Source of the DNA: Medicago truncatula
Taxonomy: Eukaryota > Streptophyta > Magnoliopsida > Fabales > Fabaceae
Assembly (NCBI RefSeq): GCF_003473485.1
Contig: NC_053042.1
Span: forward strand, 49,377,762-49,441,761
DNA length: 64,000 nt
Reading direction: 5' to 3'
Below are positions 33,193 through 46,700 of the stretch, in pieces; the first letter of the stretch is position 1, and every line of letters starts with the position of its first letter. The position numbers and the translations under genes were made by a program. The notes beneath the pieces are model-generated. The model searched no databases. It saw only the letters and a list, made by a program, of their open reading frames with translations, and was not told the origin of the DNA.

Positions 33193-35636
33193 GAAACATA
33201 AGTAAGTTTGATTGCTATTAATTAGTCCATTTTTTATAGTCACCATATTTGCTTGTCACTATTGTTTGCAGTTATTATAGAGAGGAGATTTTAATATTCA
33301 CTCATGGAAATAATAAAAAGTTGGATACCATGTTGTAATTCTAAATTAGTGAAGAGCATTGATCTAACGAAATGGATACAGTACATTTTAGTTTCATAAA
33401 AGTTCTTGCTATTGAGCATCAAACAAAATGAAATTATTGAATTGTACTTGGCCTATATTTATTTCCATGCTTGGAGCATAAAAATTGATTCTAACTTGAA
33501 CATGAAATTTGTATCCTTTGAGTCTAAAAGTTATTATTCAACTCATTTTTATTTTGATGTAAACGTTTTCAAACATAAATTACTTTACACTCAACTTAAT
33601 TTTTTCACTGCAAACCATATACTTAATTCATAAAAATAAAAATAGTAGTATTCCATTAAGTCCAAACCCATTTATCAGCTATGCCCCACCGTATATTACT
33701 GTAATATATTGATGTTTGGTGGTTGTTTGATCTGTCGAGTAAGGTCTCTCTCTGAGTCCGATCCTATAATTCTCCTGTGTTCAATGAATTAATTAAATTA
33801 AACTATTGGTGATGATGCTTTCAAAAAATGGACCTAGTTTCATGGATATGGCACATAATCCTAGTACTATTTTATGTTTCACCATCTGCCATATACTTAC
33901 TTTGGTCCTGCTTGCTCTTCTCATGGTATGATATGTCCAGGTGAAATCAATCCAACTATCACCAGTTCCCACATCACATTCACATGCAAACTGTTTCACT
34001 TTTTACACATTTCTTGTTGCTGTTTGAACTATTATTAGTTTAACGGTTGAATTCAAAGTGATTCAAATAAACTTCTTTTTTCAGATTCTATATGATGATT
34101 GATAAAAAGAAAATCATTTTGGCATAATGAAAGACTACCAAGCCATCACACTTTATAAAAGCAGTAAAACAAAAGTGCATTTTAAATTGTCACTCATTTG
34201 ATACAAAAAGAGAAGTGAGGTTTTTCAGTGGAATTGTTTTGTGGGCCAAAGCTTGATGAGAGAGAGCAACTACCATTTCAACATTTTTCTCACAACCAGC
34301 TTCTTAATCTTACATAGTTAATTACGTAATTTGAAGAAGAGAACAACACAAGGGAAAGTGAAAGGAAGTGGTACTGGTGAGTAATGGTGTCATGTTTCAC
34401 TTTTATTTATATGAACTATTATTTTGTCCTTTTGTTTTATATACATTTCTGATTAAATTAATGGACCACCGAAAGGGTTCATCTATAAAGAAAGAAATAC
34501 TATAAGATAAGATCTAGTTTCCGTGAATTTACAGTGGATAAATATTATCATGGCCAATGGTAACCGAACAGATTGAATAGTCTATTTCAAACAGGTTTTC
34601 TTAAAATAGCTATGACATTGATAGATGAACATAACATAAGGGTTTCTGTTAAAGAAATAAAAATAAAATAGTACTACAGAATGGAGATGTTTTTGTCAGT
34701 GAAAATGATTCTTGGACATCATCAATATATACGACAACATGACAGGGTACTATTTAGTACGAAATGTTGAGTCACACAAAATGACTCTTGGACATCTCCA
34801 AATAGTGAGTAATAAATAGTACACTGACTTTAAACAAATGTTCTGTTTATGATTAATAGTTATAATCCTGGTAGTGTTAGTTACTCTATTAGTCGAGTTA
34901 GGACTCAGGACTAATGTGTACACATTTCATATTTCAGAATTAATAGAATGAAGAAGTTGATACAATGATTGTAGAATACACTATATATAACTTCTCACTG
35001 ATCATAACTAACTTAGCAATCATTAACAATATTGTATTAATTCTAATTATTATCCAACTATATCTATCCAAGCATACAAGCATGGATCTCAAACAACAAA
35101 TTATTACTTTGGTCCATCATGAATAATATATTTACATATAAAGTGAAAAGAAATAATTTTAGGTAAATTCTATGGTACATCCAATATATTTGAGTGTATC
35201 GGTATACTCACTCTTTGAACTTTTTATTACTTTAAATCAAATTGACATAAGTATAACTTAGTCACTTTGAAGAAAAACTCTTTAGGGTAACCTTATCCGT
35301 TGGTATGAAGAAGGGGCTAGATATTAATTCCATGTGAGTCACAATTCAAACCATGCACATTATTACTAAGCAAAATAGTCAAACCAATTCATGATTTACA
35401 AATCATCATACTTGTAACATCAAGTCAACAAAGTAACTTTTGATCGTGTGAACAATAGATAATAGAATACACTACAAAAGTACAGGTCAAAATGTTACTA
35501 CTAGTAATTACATTTTAAAAAGCTGCCACACACCAAAAAAATAAAAAAAAAAATGGAAACATGTTTCTTTTTTCTATTTTGTGGAAAAAGTGGTAATTAA
35601 AATGTCTTCATACACAAGCATAAGACAAGCAATGTG
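33193..35636. other. Intergenic between the LTP and IQD genes
   Basis: 2.4 kb of AT-rich DNA holding the two 3' flanks. Short open frames (33406-33633 plus, 33793-33999 minus) have no known domain. No repeat with clear ends was found. Confidence 0.4.
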
Positions 35637-38600
35637 TCACCTTAAATTGCTACTTCCAATTCTATTAAAACGACTCAAAGCAGGTGAGACTTTGTTGCTC
35701 CTTGAATCAGAATCATTGTCTGAATTAGTAGACCCTACATCCCAAAGACCTTGAAAAGGCCTTCTAGTAGAACTGTATTCCTCAAACTCATGCCTTTGTC
35801 TTGGTGCACTTTGTGATCTAACCTTAGCTCTAGAAGATTCAGTGTTTGCCATGTAATTAGGGTAACCAGAGTAACCACCTAAGAAACTCCATGAACACTC
35901 ACTTCTTGTAGGTGTAAAGGGGGTATTTCTTCTTACACCACTTCCATTTCTTGAAGAAGCAGAAAATGTTTGTGGACTATTATCAGCAGTGCGCGATGCT
36001 GCTACTTCTTCTTTTGCTTTGTGAAACTTCACTGAGAGACTTTGATTTTGAGCTTTTGTTGAATGTTTTGATGGAGATTCATTTGACATAGAATTCACAT
36101 TATTCTCATTTTTATTCAACTGTGGCTTCCAAGTATCTACTTCGAGAATCTTATCACTTTTATGTTCATCAGGGTGTCTATTCTTCGATGATGCGTTTTT
36201 TGTTTGGCTAATGGAGTTCTCTTGCATCCAATGGTCTAACCAATTGGAGCCAAACCGTGGTTTCTCCGACTCAATCTTCCTAAAATTTGAATTGGAACTG
36301 CACCTCTGCAAGTTTAGCCACAAACACATAGGTTAAGTCGATCTCTCGACAAATGCAAGAGTAATAAGAATAGTTAATATTATTCAATAAGTTATGCATG
36401 CATTAGGAAAACAATTAAATTTCTTAATTCAAGTGTAAAAATCTTTCTAACCATTGTTTATTCTTCAAATAGATATTCACCATCAAAGTGATAAGAATTC
36501 CTAGACAAATTTCAAGATGTTTGCATCATAATTTGAAGTAATTAATTGGGAAGAATAGTACTGTACCTTGAGGATGGAAGATCCACCGAATTTTGTACTA
36601 TAGACATGATGTGGTTGCTCATATTCTTCAGGGACCTACAATTAAGTAGATAAATTTACAACACAAAAGGAGAGGTTAATGATCACCAATCGTTATTTTT
36701 AAGCCAGTCAAAAAACAATTTATTTTTTGAGTAATACTAAAATACTTATAATTCAATTTAAATGTTAACCATAATCCAACCTAAAACAGCATGTATATAA
36801 CATAGTAGTTTGCATATTGCTATTGAACATGCTATGTTTTTGCAAAATTACGTTTGTGTCATTAACTCATTGGGGAGAGAGAACATAAAAATAGAGTTTG
36901 CTACTTACAGGGTAATGAGAAAGTGAAGACTTAAAAGAATGCAGATTATCTGATGACAAGTGCGCACGACTTGCACGTGCCTTTGTCTGTAGTCGCACCA
37001 ATGTTTGCATACGCCTGAGCATATCTGCAGTTTTCTTTCTCACAATGTGGCCTCGAACCAGTGCTTGCAACTTCACCAATGCTTTAAGTGCTCTCAACGC
37101 TCTCCTTGCCTTCCAAAATTCATATATCATCAAAATATGTTGTTTATCAAAATAAATTGCAATGACTAAGTTGAGCTTATCTACTAGTATAAGCATTTGT
37201 GAGACTTATTGAAGAGCTTATGACATATGTCTATAAGTTGATTTTATCTTATTTTCATAAGTTCTTCAGGATAGCTTATCAAAATAGCTTATAACTTATC
37301 TTGAAATAGATGAGTTTATTTTATCTTTTGTTATAGAAATAATTTACACATAAGCACTTATGTGAAGTTACTAGTGTAGAGACTATCTAGTCTATTGTAG
37401 GCTGTCATTAGTCTCTCGTTTTTCTTTCTCCTTCTTACTCTTTGAGTAAAAATGGACAAAGTTATAGATAAAATAGTTTAAAGGGTAAAAATGGAAGAAA
37501 GTAATGTTACACAAAACTCGGAAGACTTATTCAATTTGGGGTGCACTAAAGTTCAACATGGTATTAGAGCTAAAATGATCTAATAGTCCATACTAATACT
37601 AATTAATCCAAAACAAAACAAAAATGAATAAAAGGCCAAGAGTAACAATCAAATTGAACCAATCAGTTTTTTTAATGATAAAGAACAATTAGTACCATGA
37701 GGCATCATTTAGAAAACTTCATAAAGAAGAAATAAAACAAGGGAATAGAAGGTTTGCTACTAATTGAAGTTAATAGGATCATCTTCTACATAATAAAATG
37801 AAACAATTAATTTGAGAAATGACAAGCAAGGAAAGCGTGCTACACTTGCCACCTTCCCTTGCCTTGCATAACAAGCTGAAAATCAAAAGATAGTTAGAAA
37901 AAGTTAAGTTAATTTGTTAACTGATTGCAACCTCTCTCCCTCTCTCCAGTACTACCAGTGTTTTAGTTAGTGACCTAAACCACGTTAATGTCATAAAATT
38001 ATAACTATAACTATTTAAGTAAAAGTGCCTTGAAAAGTACTTTTTTTCCTACAAAGGAATGTTTTTTACCTTTTGAATTGGCAAAGCAAAGAAAAGGACT
38101 TGATCACAAAGAATGCCCCATACGCAGCCAAAAACAAAATAAGTGGTTACCAACTTGCTCTTCACTCTCCTATTACACTGTGACATTACATTCACTAATA
38201 GCAACCCTACCTACTAGTACTTGGGGCCATTACCTCAAACGTGGTTGATGATGGGTTGGCAAAGGTCCACAAAGGGCCATTTTAGTTTGCCTCATACAAA
38301 GGTAACTATCATAACTCTTTGTCTAGGGGTGGATCTCCCTCACAAGACTATCACATTTCCTTTTATGAATAAAATATCAAAATAATATATTCTTATTTGC
38401 TAATTCATTTATGGTCAAATTTGTTGATACATGATTTACTCTCATCTATCCAAATATGTGGGGCTTTCTTGTTCTAATTACACAATGTCTAAATTTTTTC
38501 TTCATTTGAGTTCCCACGCACTCAAATTATTATAATAAAATTGCTCTTTTCTAAAGTTGAATATTGTCACCCGTCTGAATTTTTTTTCCTTCCCCCACAT

Positions 38601-40530
38601 CTCAAACAAGTTGGCCATATTTTCTCCACCTTAACCATGGGAGTCTCTACTCTCTATTGCCACTCCTATGTATCTATTGATACTCCTATTCCATTAATCC
38701 TTTTATTAAAATGTATACATTCTTCTTTGTTAAGAAACTGATGAATCATAAAATTAATCTTGAATATTGGTGACCAGCTAGACACTGTTCTGGTCCCCTA
38801 CAATATGATGCCGCGACAATAGGGATCGTTAGATTTAGAAAGAGAAATCCATAGAATTGTTTCTCTCTTTAAATCTAAGAGTCCCTACAGCTGCAACACT
38901 ATACTATAATTGTAGAGGATCCCATTATACAAAGTAACAATCTCTATAAAATGCAACATTTTCGGATGAAAACTACACTAGAGAGAGTAGAATGTATGGG
39001 AAAGAAAATCAGAAACAACTCAACAAGATAATGCACTCTTAGTTTTCAGGAAAAAAAAAATGCAGTCTTCATTCATTCCCTGAAACTTTTACTAAATTGC
39101 TCCCTAAAGTTTCCGATCCAAAGAAAGTTATAAAAAGCAATATATCAAAAGCTTTTTTCTTCATAATGAATTTTTATTTTCTAAAAAGAATAACTAGTTT
39201 GATTATAATGTGTTTGGTGGAAAATTATGAAGACTAGTTTGATAAGAAAAATTCCAAAAACTTAGGAGAGGGAAATAAAAAGAAAAATTCTTAGGGTGTG
39301 TTTGTTTCAAGTTTACCAAATTTATTCCCATGAATAACCTTTCTTGGAACATAAAGGTGAGAATTTTATTCCAAGGTATTTAGAAAAAAAAGATGTTTGT
39401 TTAACATTATAATATATCCTTAAAAAAAAAGATAATTATATATGAATTTATTCTCATCTTCATGAAATTTTTATTCCCACCATTTTCTTTGGAAAAAATT
39501 TTCTATTCCCATGACACGAACGTTTTATATCCAGAAATAAAATTTAATAAACTTATAACAAACATAAATATGCATATTTATATCGTTTTATTATCAGAAA
39601 TCAATGAATATAACTCGAAATATCAATAACGTGGCTATATAGGAAATGACCCATAAAGCATCAGTACACAATTCCATACAACAGAGAAAACAAACATTTT
39701 CTACAATGTTACTATAAATAGAAATGAAGTTAGCATCTAGCCATCTATCATCTATCTATGCAGGTTACTTTTGTATCCGTTATCGTATTTTAAAAAATAC
39801 TCATACTTCTCTGTAGAAATAAAAATAATTTTTTTTATAAGCTAAATATTTATGAAAAAAATAGCAATAGGATAGAGTTAATTAAGGAAGGAAGTTAGAT
39901 TTGATGAGATGTACTGTGTGGAAGGGACCAACACAACACCGATGTCCACGGAACAGTTCGCTTTCACCAGCTACAATAATAAATAATTATTTCATTTCTT
40001 AAAAAAAAAAAAAAACTAACTGTTGAAAAGTATTTGACCTTTTTATTGGTTGACATAATTTGACCAATGACCATGGATTATTGGCGTCATAAATTACGAA
40101 AAGAAAACAAAAATGTAGAAAGAATTTAACAATTTTTACTCACCAAATAGCCACGAAAAGCCGACTGTATTTTAACGGCGGCGGTCTCCTCCGGCAACCG
40201 TAACTGACCACGCGTTTTGTTACTACTTCCCGCCACGCCGCTGCTTGTGAGTCTGACCACCTCCGCCGCAGCATGTGCAGCGGCCAGAGCTGCCTCCGCG
40301 ACTGCTGCTGTTGCCGCAGCAACGGCGATTGCATGTTTGTTGCGTTCTAAGGGAGTGGAGGAATCAAATTGGTTGAAGGCGGAGGGTGGCGGTTGTGGGA
40401 GTGACTTTGTTTTACTGCTTTGTTTGCCAAAGCTCCATCTTCTCTTGTTGTCTTTATCAGATTTTTTACCCGACCCGTCAGAGGGAGGGATCGGTTTTTT
40501 GGCGCCAAAGAGTCGCCGGAGAAAACCCAT
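35637..40530 (-). CDS. IQD: IQ67-domain calmodulin-binding protein (IQD22-25 clade)
   Basis: Four coding exons on the minus strand: 40144-40530, 36909-37109, 36567-36635 and 35637-36305, encoding 441 residues. Introns are GT-AG and all are phase 0. The start [12 protein letters not shown] at 40530 fits the family. An alanine-rich helix ([20 protein letters not shown]) precedes the IQ67 domain at about 118-185 ([44 protein letters not shown]). The C-terminus has the DUF4005-type block ([27 protein letters not shown]). IQD proteins bind calmodulin and link calcium signals to microtubules, membrane or nucleus; the basic protein may also bind nucleic acid. Intron 1 is about 3 kb (37110-40143), as is common in this family. 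A two-codon upstream ORF lies at 40533-40541. Confidence 0.93.
38793..38921. repeat. Inverted repeat in IQD intron 1
   Basis: The arm ATAGGGATCGTTAGATTTAG with GAAAGAGAAA pairs with TTTCTCTCTTTAAATCTAAG and TCCCTA, and CCTACAAT with ATTGTAG further out. The stem is about 55 bp with a short loop. It may be a small MITE; no target duplication was found. Confidence 0.55.
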
Positions 40531-41004
40531 GTTCAACTCATTAGCGGTGATTGGTTTTTTCTTTGACTTTTGAAGGAAAGGTTTAAGAATTTGTTGAGTG
40601 AGAGAGAAGGGAATTTAAATGAATTTAGTTAAGGTGAAGAAGTGTGAATGAGAAAGTAGTTGAAGAAGAAGTGGGAACACTTGGATTCTTCTACTATAGT
40701 TGTAGAGAGTGTCGGAGACTAGAATTGGTCATGGAACTCTGTTTTTTATAGTCCAATGTTTCAACCCCACGCGCAAATACAAGGTTCTTCTTCCAAAATC
40801 TTTACAACTGTGGATGAAAACGAGTCATCAGCATTTCTATTGGAACACTTAGATGAATACACATTTCAATTAAGTAGTAAACACTATTCAACTTTGTCTT
40901 ATTATCAATTTTTTAACCGAGTTGTTGCATTATCAATTAAGTAGTAAACACTATTCTATATTATCAAGGTTTCATTCTTTTTGATATAAAATAAATAATT
41001 GTAT
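40531..41004 (-). other. 5' leader and promoter region of the IQD gene
   Basis: The leader carries a minimal upstream ORF (ATG AGT TGA on the gene strand, 40533-40541). A TATA-like ACTATAAAA on the gene strand lies near 40744-40752. Position 40989 begins the target duplication of the neighbouring SINE. Confidence 0.5.
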
Positions 41005-41087
41005 TTTTTTTGGTAGCCGGGGTTTGAACCACAGATCTTGTATATTTTATGCATTGTCCGTACCAACTGAGTTATGCTCTCGAAGAC
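41005..41087 (-). mobile_element. tRNA-derived SINE, minus orientation
   Basis: Perfect 16-bp duplications, AAATAAATAATTGTAT, at 40989-41004 and 41088-41103. On the minus strand it reads GAGCATAACTCAGTTGGT (box A) and GTGGTTCAAACCCCGG (box B), ending CTACCAAAAAAAA. Insertion is recent judging by the intact duplication. Confidence 0.9.
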
Positions 41088-41103
41088 AAATAAATAATTG
41101 TAT

Positions 41104-42030
41104 GATCTGTGACACATCAATTTTTACTTAATTACTCGTTTGCCAATATTCAAAATGTTGGATATATAAGTGAGATGACTCACATATCAAATGTTGTAAA
41201 GTTTTAAATGAAGATGTGACGATGTCCTCTCTTGTAAACTTAGAGCATTGAACCTCTCCATCAGAAACCTTGTTAATCCAAAATTTGTGTTTCTGTTTTA
41301 AAACATTAGGAGTAATTAAAAGTTGTGTCGTAGCCTCACAGCTCTAGAGAAATTACCATCCTCTCGATCTTTGTGTCTAGACTAGATGAACTAATTGAGC
41401 ATTTTAAGCCTCACATATGGATAAATCGAGGTGTAAGTTTTTGTGCATGATCGCCAAATAAGGAAGGTTTAACCTTATGATTATTCACTTTGTCGTGGTC
41501 TGGATGAAGCTGAGGGGCTGGTTGAATGAATAGGACCTACAAGACATTAATGGAAAAACAACTCTGCGTGTCACCGTTTACTCAAGTTTTTTTTTCTTTA
41601 TGAATCACCAGTGGCGTATGATATGTCAATACAACGTGGTCCAACATATTATTCTTGTTTTGTTCTCTTTCAATCTATTTCTTTTAGTACTACTAAATTG
41701 TATAATAATGTTTTAATGTACATTGAGTAGTCAAAAATTAGTAAAACAATATTCAAATAAGGGTGGTACCTGCGAACGCTCTAACCTTGCATCCATTACA
41801 AACGGCATCCTTCAATGGTTGGGTCTGATGATTGATGGAAGGGCGAGCACTGAGTGTATCGGGGGGTTACAAATTACCTAAATCATATGCCAAGTGTATC
41901 GGGCGACAAGTCGGATGTATTTCTGAGATCGGCAGTGAGGCTGCAAAGGACTGGCCTTGGATCAATCTGGAGCAAACACCAAAAATCACTTTATTTGCTT
42001 GTACTTTCAAAATGTATATAGAACATTTAT
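41104..42030. other. Intergenic, nothing recognised
   Basis: No gene or bounded repeat. An open frame at 41832-42086 overlaps the SINE and has no recognisable domain. Confidence 0.4.
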
Positions 42031-42045
42031 ATGTTCTGTTTCATT

Positions 42046-42133
42046 GTCCACGTGAACTTGACTCAGTTGGTATAAACAATACATAATAATATGCAAGGTC
42101 CGGGGTTCGAACCCCAGCCACCACAAAAAATAA
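42046..42133 (+). mobile_element. tRNA-derived SINE
   Basis: CGTGAACTTGACTCAGTTGG (box A) and CGGGGTTCGAACCCCAG (box B) are followed by CCACCACAAAAAATAA. A 15-bp duplication, ATGTTCTGTTTCATT (one mismatch between copies), lies at 42031-42045 and 42134-42148. The polymerase III boxes could be mistaken for a tRNA gene, but there is no cloverleaf. Confidence 0.85.
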
Positions 42134-42237
42134 ATGTTATGTTTCATTTTAATCTACGCTAGCTAATTAAGAAAGCCGTGTATTATTTTTCTAAGAATGC
42201 ACAACAACATTTGGTTCTCCAAGTATGGCCACCCAAC

Positions 42238-43262
42238 CATAGTTTTAAAACTCGGTTCGATCATCGACTCGGCAGGTGTACTGGATCATTGGGTTAATGA
42301 TCGACCGAGTCATTGATTGAGCCGCATGACTGAACCGGATTAAACCGAATAACTCGGTGTCTTAAAATTAAATTTGTATGGGTATTTAACCATATTAAAT
42401 CGGATTGAACCGGTGACTCAGTTACTTAAAAACTAAAAAACTAACATATAATGTGTATATTAATATTTTTATAACTATATTTTTCTAAAGAGTATAACTA
42501 TATTTTGTTTGCATATCAATTAATATTAACATAATATGCAGATTTTCTAAAAATACATATGTTATGTATATTTTTTTAAGGGATTGATGATATAAATGTA
42601 TATTATTATTGTTTAAATAATATATTTATTACTTGCTCTTCTTGAAAGAAAGAAAAAAACTATATGTCCTTAATGGGAAAAATGAAGATGTAATAAACTT
42701 AGATATAATATTACATTTCATAACACAAATAAATAGCAGTTGCAATGGTTAAGTTTATGTGATACACTATGATGTTATGGTTCGATTCCTACAACCTTTG
42801 AATTTTTCAAATTCGAATTTTTTTCCTATAAATAAGCTAAGGCATATAATTAATATTAATTAATTTTGATGATAAAATTTTCGGAATTCAATAAATAAGG
42901 GTATAATAATTAAAAAAAATAAAATAAATGGCGCATTAGTATTATAAAGTGACAATTATTTTGAGAAAAAGAAAAATGGGTAAAAAGACTATTATTGTGA
43001 GCCGGAGGGAGTAATATCAAACAGGACGTAATGAAGCATTAATACGTGTTTAAATGGATTTAATTAAAAATACTAAACATAAAATATTAATTGAACCGGA
43101 TCGGTCAAAAAACCGGCCGAGTCACCGATTTTTAGCGAGTTTCACCAGTTTGCACCAGTTTAATTACACAGCCGATCCGATATTTTGATCGAACCGCTAT
43201 CCCCACCGGTTCCCGGTCGGACTGGTTCGACCGGCCGATACGAGCCAGGTTTTAAAACTATG
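42238..43262. mobile_element. hAT-like non-autonomous element, copy B (1025 bp)
   Basis: Ends CATAGTTTTAAAACTCGG and CAGGTTTTAAAACTATG are inverted and flanked by perfect 8-bp duplications CACCCAAC at 42230-42237 and 43263-43270. Subterminal regions are rich in ACCGG/CCGGT and CGAGTCA words shared with copy A (3563-4262). The AT-rich middle is longer than in copy A. A Stowaway-like end (GCCGGAGGGAGTA) near 43001-43013 may be a relic of another insertion. Confidence 0.88.
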
Positions 43263-43302
43263 CACCCAACTATAAAGGAAGCCCCGAGCATAAAAAGTAA
43301 AA

Positions 43303-43473
43303 GGGTCTTGTTAACGAGTGGTCCCATGACACTCTTTAAGGATCCTAAATTTAAAAAATATTCCTTTAAAAAGATAAATGTTACAAATTCCAATGCGATT
43401 ACACAGTTTTTCATAAAAACTTGCTATTAATGATTCTTAAAGAGTGCAACCAAAAGACTCGTTAACATTTCCC
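43303..43473. mobile_element. MULE-like MITE, GTTAAYGAGTG family, copy B (171 bp)
   Basis: Starts GGGTCTTGTTAACGAGTG and ends ACTCGTTAACATTTCCC, with CTCTTTAA and TTAAAGAG words inside. Perfect 9-bp duplications AAAGTAAAA lie at 43294-43302 and 43474-43482. Sister copy at 20898-21071. Confidence 0.88.
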
Positions 43474-43552
43474 AAAGTAAAAACATCATCAGGAGCTGTC
43501 TTTTAATTGTACTATTTCTATTTGAGATTCCATTGCAGAAGTTGTGTATCTA

Positions 43553-43633
43553 CTCCCTCCGGTCTTAAACAAAAGAAAAGTCAAAATGTATTTGATCCAA
43601 ATTTAGATCAAATACATTTAAGACCAGACGGAG
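43553..43633. mobile_element. Short Stowaway-type MITE (81 bp)
   Basis: Ends CTCCCTCCGGTCTTAAA and TTTAAGACCAGACGGAG, flanked by TA on both sides (43551-43552, 43634-43635). The inside pairs over ATGTATTTGATC and GATCAAATACAT around a short loop. It lies just past the 3' end of the FRS gene and may fall in its 3' untranslated region. Confidence 0.85.
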
Positions 43634-43797
43634 TATCTTTTAATATGAACCAGTGAATATTTGGTTATTTACAAAAAAGAAGGATGACTACATATTCAAC
43701 GCTTTTGCGTTATGGCTACTTGACTAGATCAAGCCCAACTGTACAACAAAAATAATGGCATATACAGGATATGTTTCGACCATGATCCTCTGATACA

Positions 43798-46700
43798 TTA
43801 TGCAGAGTCAGAACTTCGGTATCTATGGTCACACAGCAGGATACAAGATTCTGAATGAGGATTTTGGATATCAAGATCCATACCCTACAACAAATATACA
43901 TACACAAAGCAGATGCAATTAGTTTTCCACCATAAACACCCGATAACCCACCACAAATCTGGGAAGGGGGTTTGTTCAAATTATGATCATTAAGTAAATG
44001 TTTACCTGTTGCATCTGATTATTGCTTGGTACGGACTCATGGTGTGCGTTTTGGATTATAGGCTCCTGAGTAAAATATTCATGATATGTTATACAAAGTA
44101 ACATACTCTGCATAAAAAAAAACTAATGGACTGGAAAAATTAACACCTGCGATAGTTGAGAAAGGCATGGAGAACTGTGTTGGTTAGAAATTGGCGGTTG
44201 GAACAGGTTAGTATTAGATTGATGATCCAACACAAGATCAGGCCGTTCATACATGCATTGAACCACTTCATTGGTTTCAAAACCGAATAAGCCCTGTAAA
44301 ACAAATGAGAGAATCAACAAATGCCGTTCTCTTTATTTTTTATTTAAAAAATTATACAGAGCATATTCTCCAAAAGTTAACGAGCATAAAACTTCATTGC
44401 AAAAAATGAAGGAGCATTAAACTTCCTGATCTCTATATCAAATATGCTATATGATCACAACAATACAAGCTACCATATATCAATCAAATAAATGATAAAA
44501 GTTTACCTGCAAAAGGAGATTTGGTTGAGATGAAACATATGGAGATGGGGGGCTTGAAATGCAGACAACAGTATTTGAAGAAGGTTCTACATTTAAAATC
44601 CTATCTGAATCAGTTTGACTATAATTCACCGTTATTTGGCACCTATCCGGTGTAGCGGTCCTGTCAATTTCTTCGCTTACTCTGTTACTTTCATCCTGAT
44701 CCTCAGTCGCATGTCCATTCAGAAAGATCACTGCAGGCTCACTTTCTGAAGCATCTACATGAATACTATTTGAGGTGATAACTTGAGCTTCCTCGCTTTT
44801 CAATATCAAGATTTTCTGCACTCCTTCCATAACTTCATCAAGTTGCCTCACAGCAAACTGATAAGCCTCCACAGATTCAGAAGCTCTTGCCGATAACTTG
44901 ACAAGTCTGTGGCATAAATCTTTGTAACAGCTTGCTACAACCATCTTAGGGTTATCTTGCATTTTAAATTGCTTAATCTCCCTGATATTACCCAACCTTG
45001 CATCTTTTGTCCATCTCTTCAAGATGTATCGAGATGGAACTACTTTTATGTTTCTATTATCAAGAACTTTTAGTGCATGGCTACAAAGAAAACCAACATG
45101 CTCAAACTTCATACAACTGCAGACAACTGTATTATCTGAAGAACTGAAGGTGACAGTGTACTGTCTAGCATGCCCATATGTATTAACTTTATACTCAAAC
45201 AAATATCCATCTCTTTTGTGCTGGTTGACAATAACATTCAAAGACTTCTCATATCGTTGCTGAAATACTTCAAATGCTCTTGGAGTATAAGCAACACTAG
45301 CATGTTTCAACACAACCACATTACCCATTAGCTTTGGAAGACATCCCTTCATTTCATCACTAGCTTCTATTTCTTTATATCGTTGCTCCTCCACTATCCT
45401 TTCAAAATGGTTAAGATATTGAACTACATCAAGGTCGGGATTTAGATAGCTTCTAAGCTTGTGAGACAAAATCTCACCTAAATGAAAGCCTTTGACATCT
45501 ACAAAAAATCTATTCTGACCAAAGCAAACAGCCCATTTCTCCCTTTCTCTATACATCCATCTCAACCATTCATTTCGCTGGAGATTATATTTCTCCAGCA
45601 TAACCCCCCAAGCATGAGTAAATTCTTCCTCATCCTTGGGGTCATATATACAACTCCTTAGATCATTTGCAAAGGATTCAACATCTTTAACAAAATGGCT
45701 GAGATGTTTAAGAGTGTTCTCATACATCTGCCAAACACATGTATAGCGGTTTGTTTCAGGTAAAACCGCATTGATTGCTTCGATGATTGCAGCATCTTGT
45801 TCTGTGATAATGGCCTTAGGCTTTTTCCCAGACATTGCGCCAATGAAAGTTCGAAACAGCCAATTAAATGATTCGATGGTCTCATCATACAAAAAAGCAG
45901 CAGCAAATATTAATACTTGTTTGTGATGATTAACACCTAAAAACTGTACAAATGGCCGAAAAGCTTTGTTTGTTCTGCAAGTTGTATCCAAACCAACAAC
46001 ATCCCCAAAATGATCGTAATCTACCACCATATTGTCATCAGCCCAGAAAAGATTGGTTACCTTGTCATCAACATCAAGCTGTACGGCATAAAAAAATGTT
46101 GGATTTTCAAAATGTTGCCTTTGAAAATAACCCATCAAACGCCCAGCTTCTCCTTTACCCATATCTCTTTCCCTTACAGAATGAAGATAATTGTCATAAT
46201 TCATGGAAAGTTGATCAAGAGAATCACGTGCACCTAATTTTGTATTCATCGTAGTTAACGCTGAGCTAGATTTGGGTCCCAAATTATGATATGAGTCAAC
46301 TTCCACAGCTTGAGCAACACAAAATTCATTTTGCAACTCTAGTAACAACATGTTAGAATTGATTGGATTTATGTCATCATGATTATGTTGTGCTTCAAAA
46401 TGCGTAACCTGGTATTTTCCATCTTGTTGACGAGTAACGATCATGTGTGCCAAACAGCCAGTTCTCGTCTCCTTCCGATGTTTCTTCACAGTAAAATCTC
46501 TCTTGTCTTTCCTACGATATCCCTCTCTGGAGCAGGTAAATTTCCTAGAAACCACCATACCATGTACCTTACTCCTATTAATCCAATCTTTTCTAACATT
46601 GAACCCCATCAATCTAGCATACTTGTTATAGAATCTATACGCATGTTCATCAGACTCAAATAACGTACCGATGCCCAACACTGTGTTGACAAAGCCGCCA

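Noticed and set aside
33793..33999. 68-residue open frame on the minus strand between the LTP and IQD genes
   Set aside because: No domain, no signal peptide or cysteine pattern, and no flanking exons with matching phase.
39290..39530. Possible MITE in IQD intron 1 starting GGGTGTGTTTGTTT
   Set aside because: The right end (CATGACACGAACG) is not a convincing inverse of the left and no target duplication was found.
41832..42086. 84-residue open frame on the plus strand
   Set aside because: Its 3' part is SINE sequence and its 5' part has no recognisable similarity.
42090..42115. tRNA T-arm-like sequence with GGTTCGAACCCC
   Set aside because: It is the box B of a SINE: no acceptor stem or anticodon arm, and it is bounded by a 15-bp target duplication. 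The same applies near 18570, 41030 and 56160.
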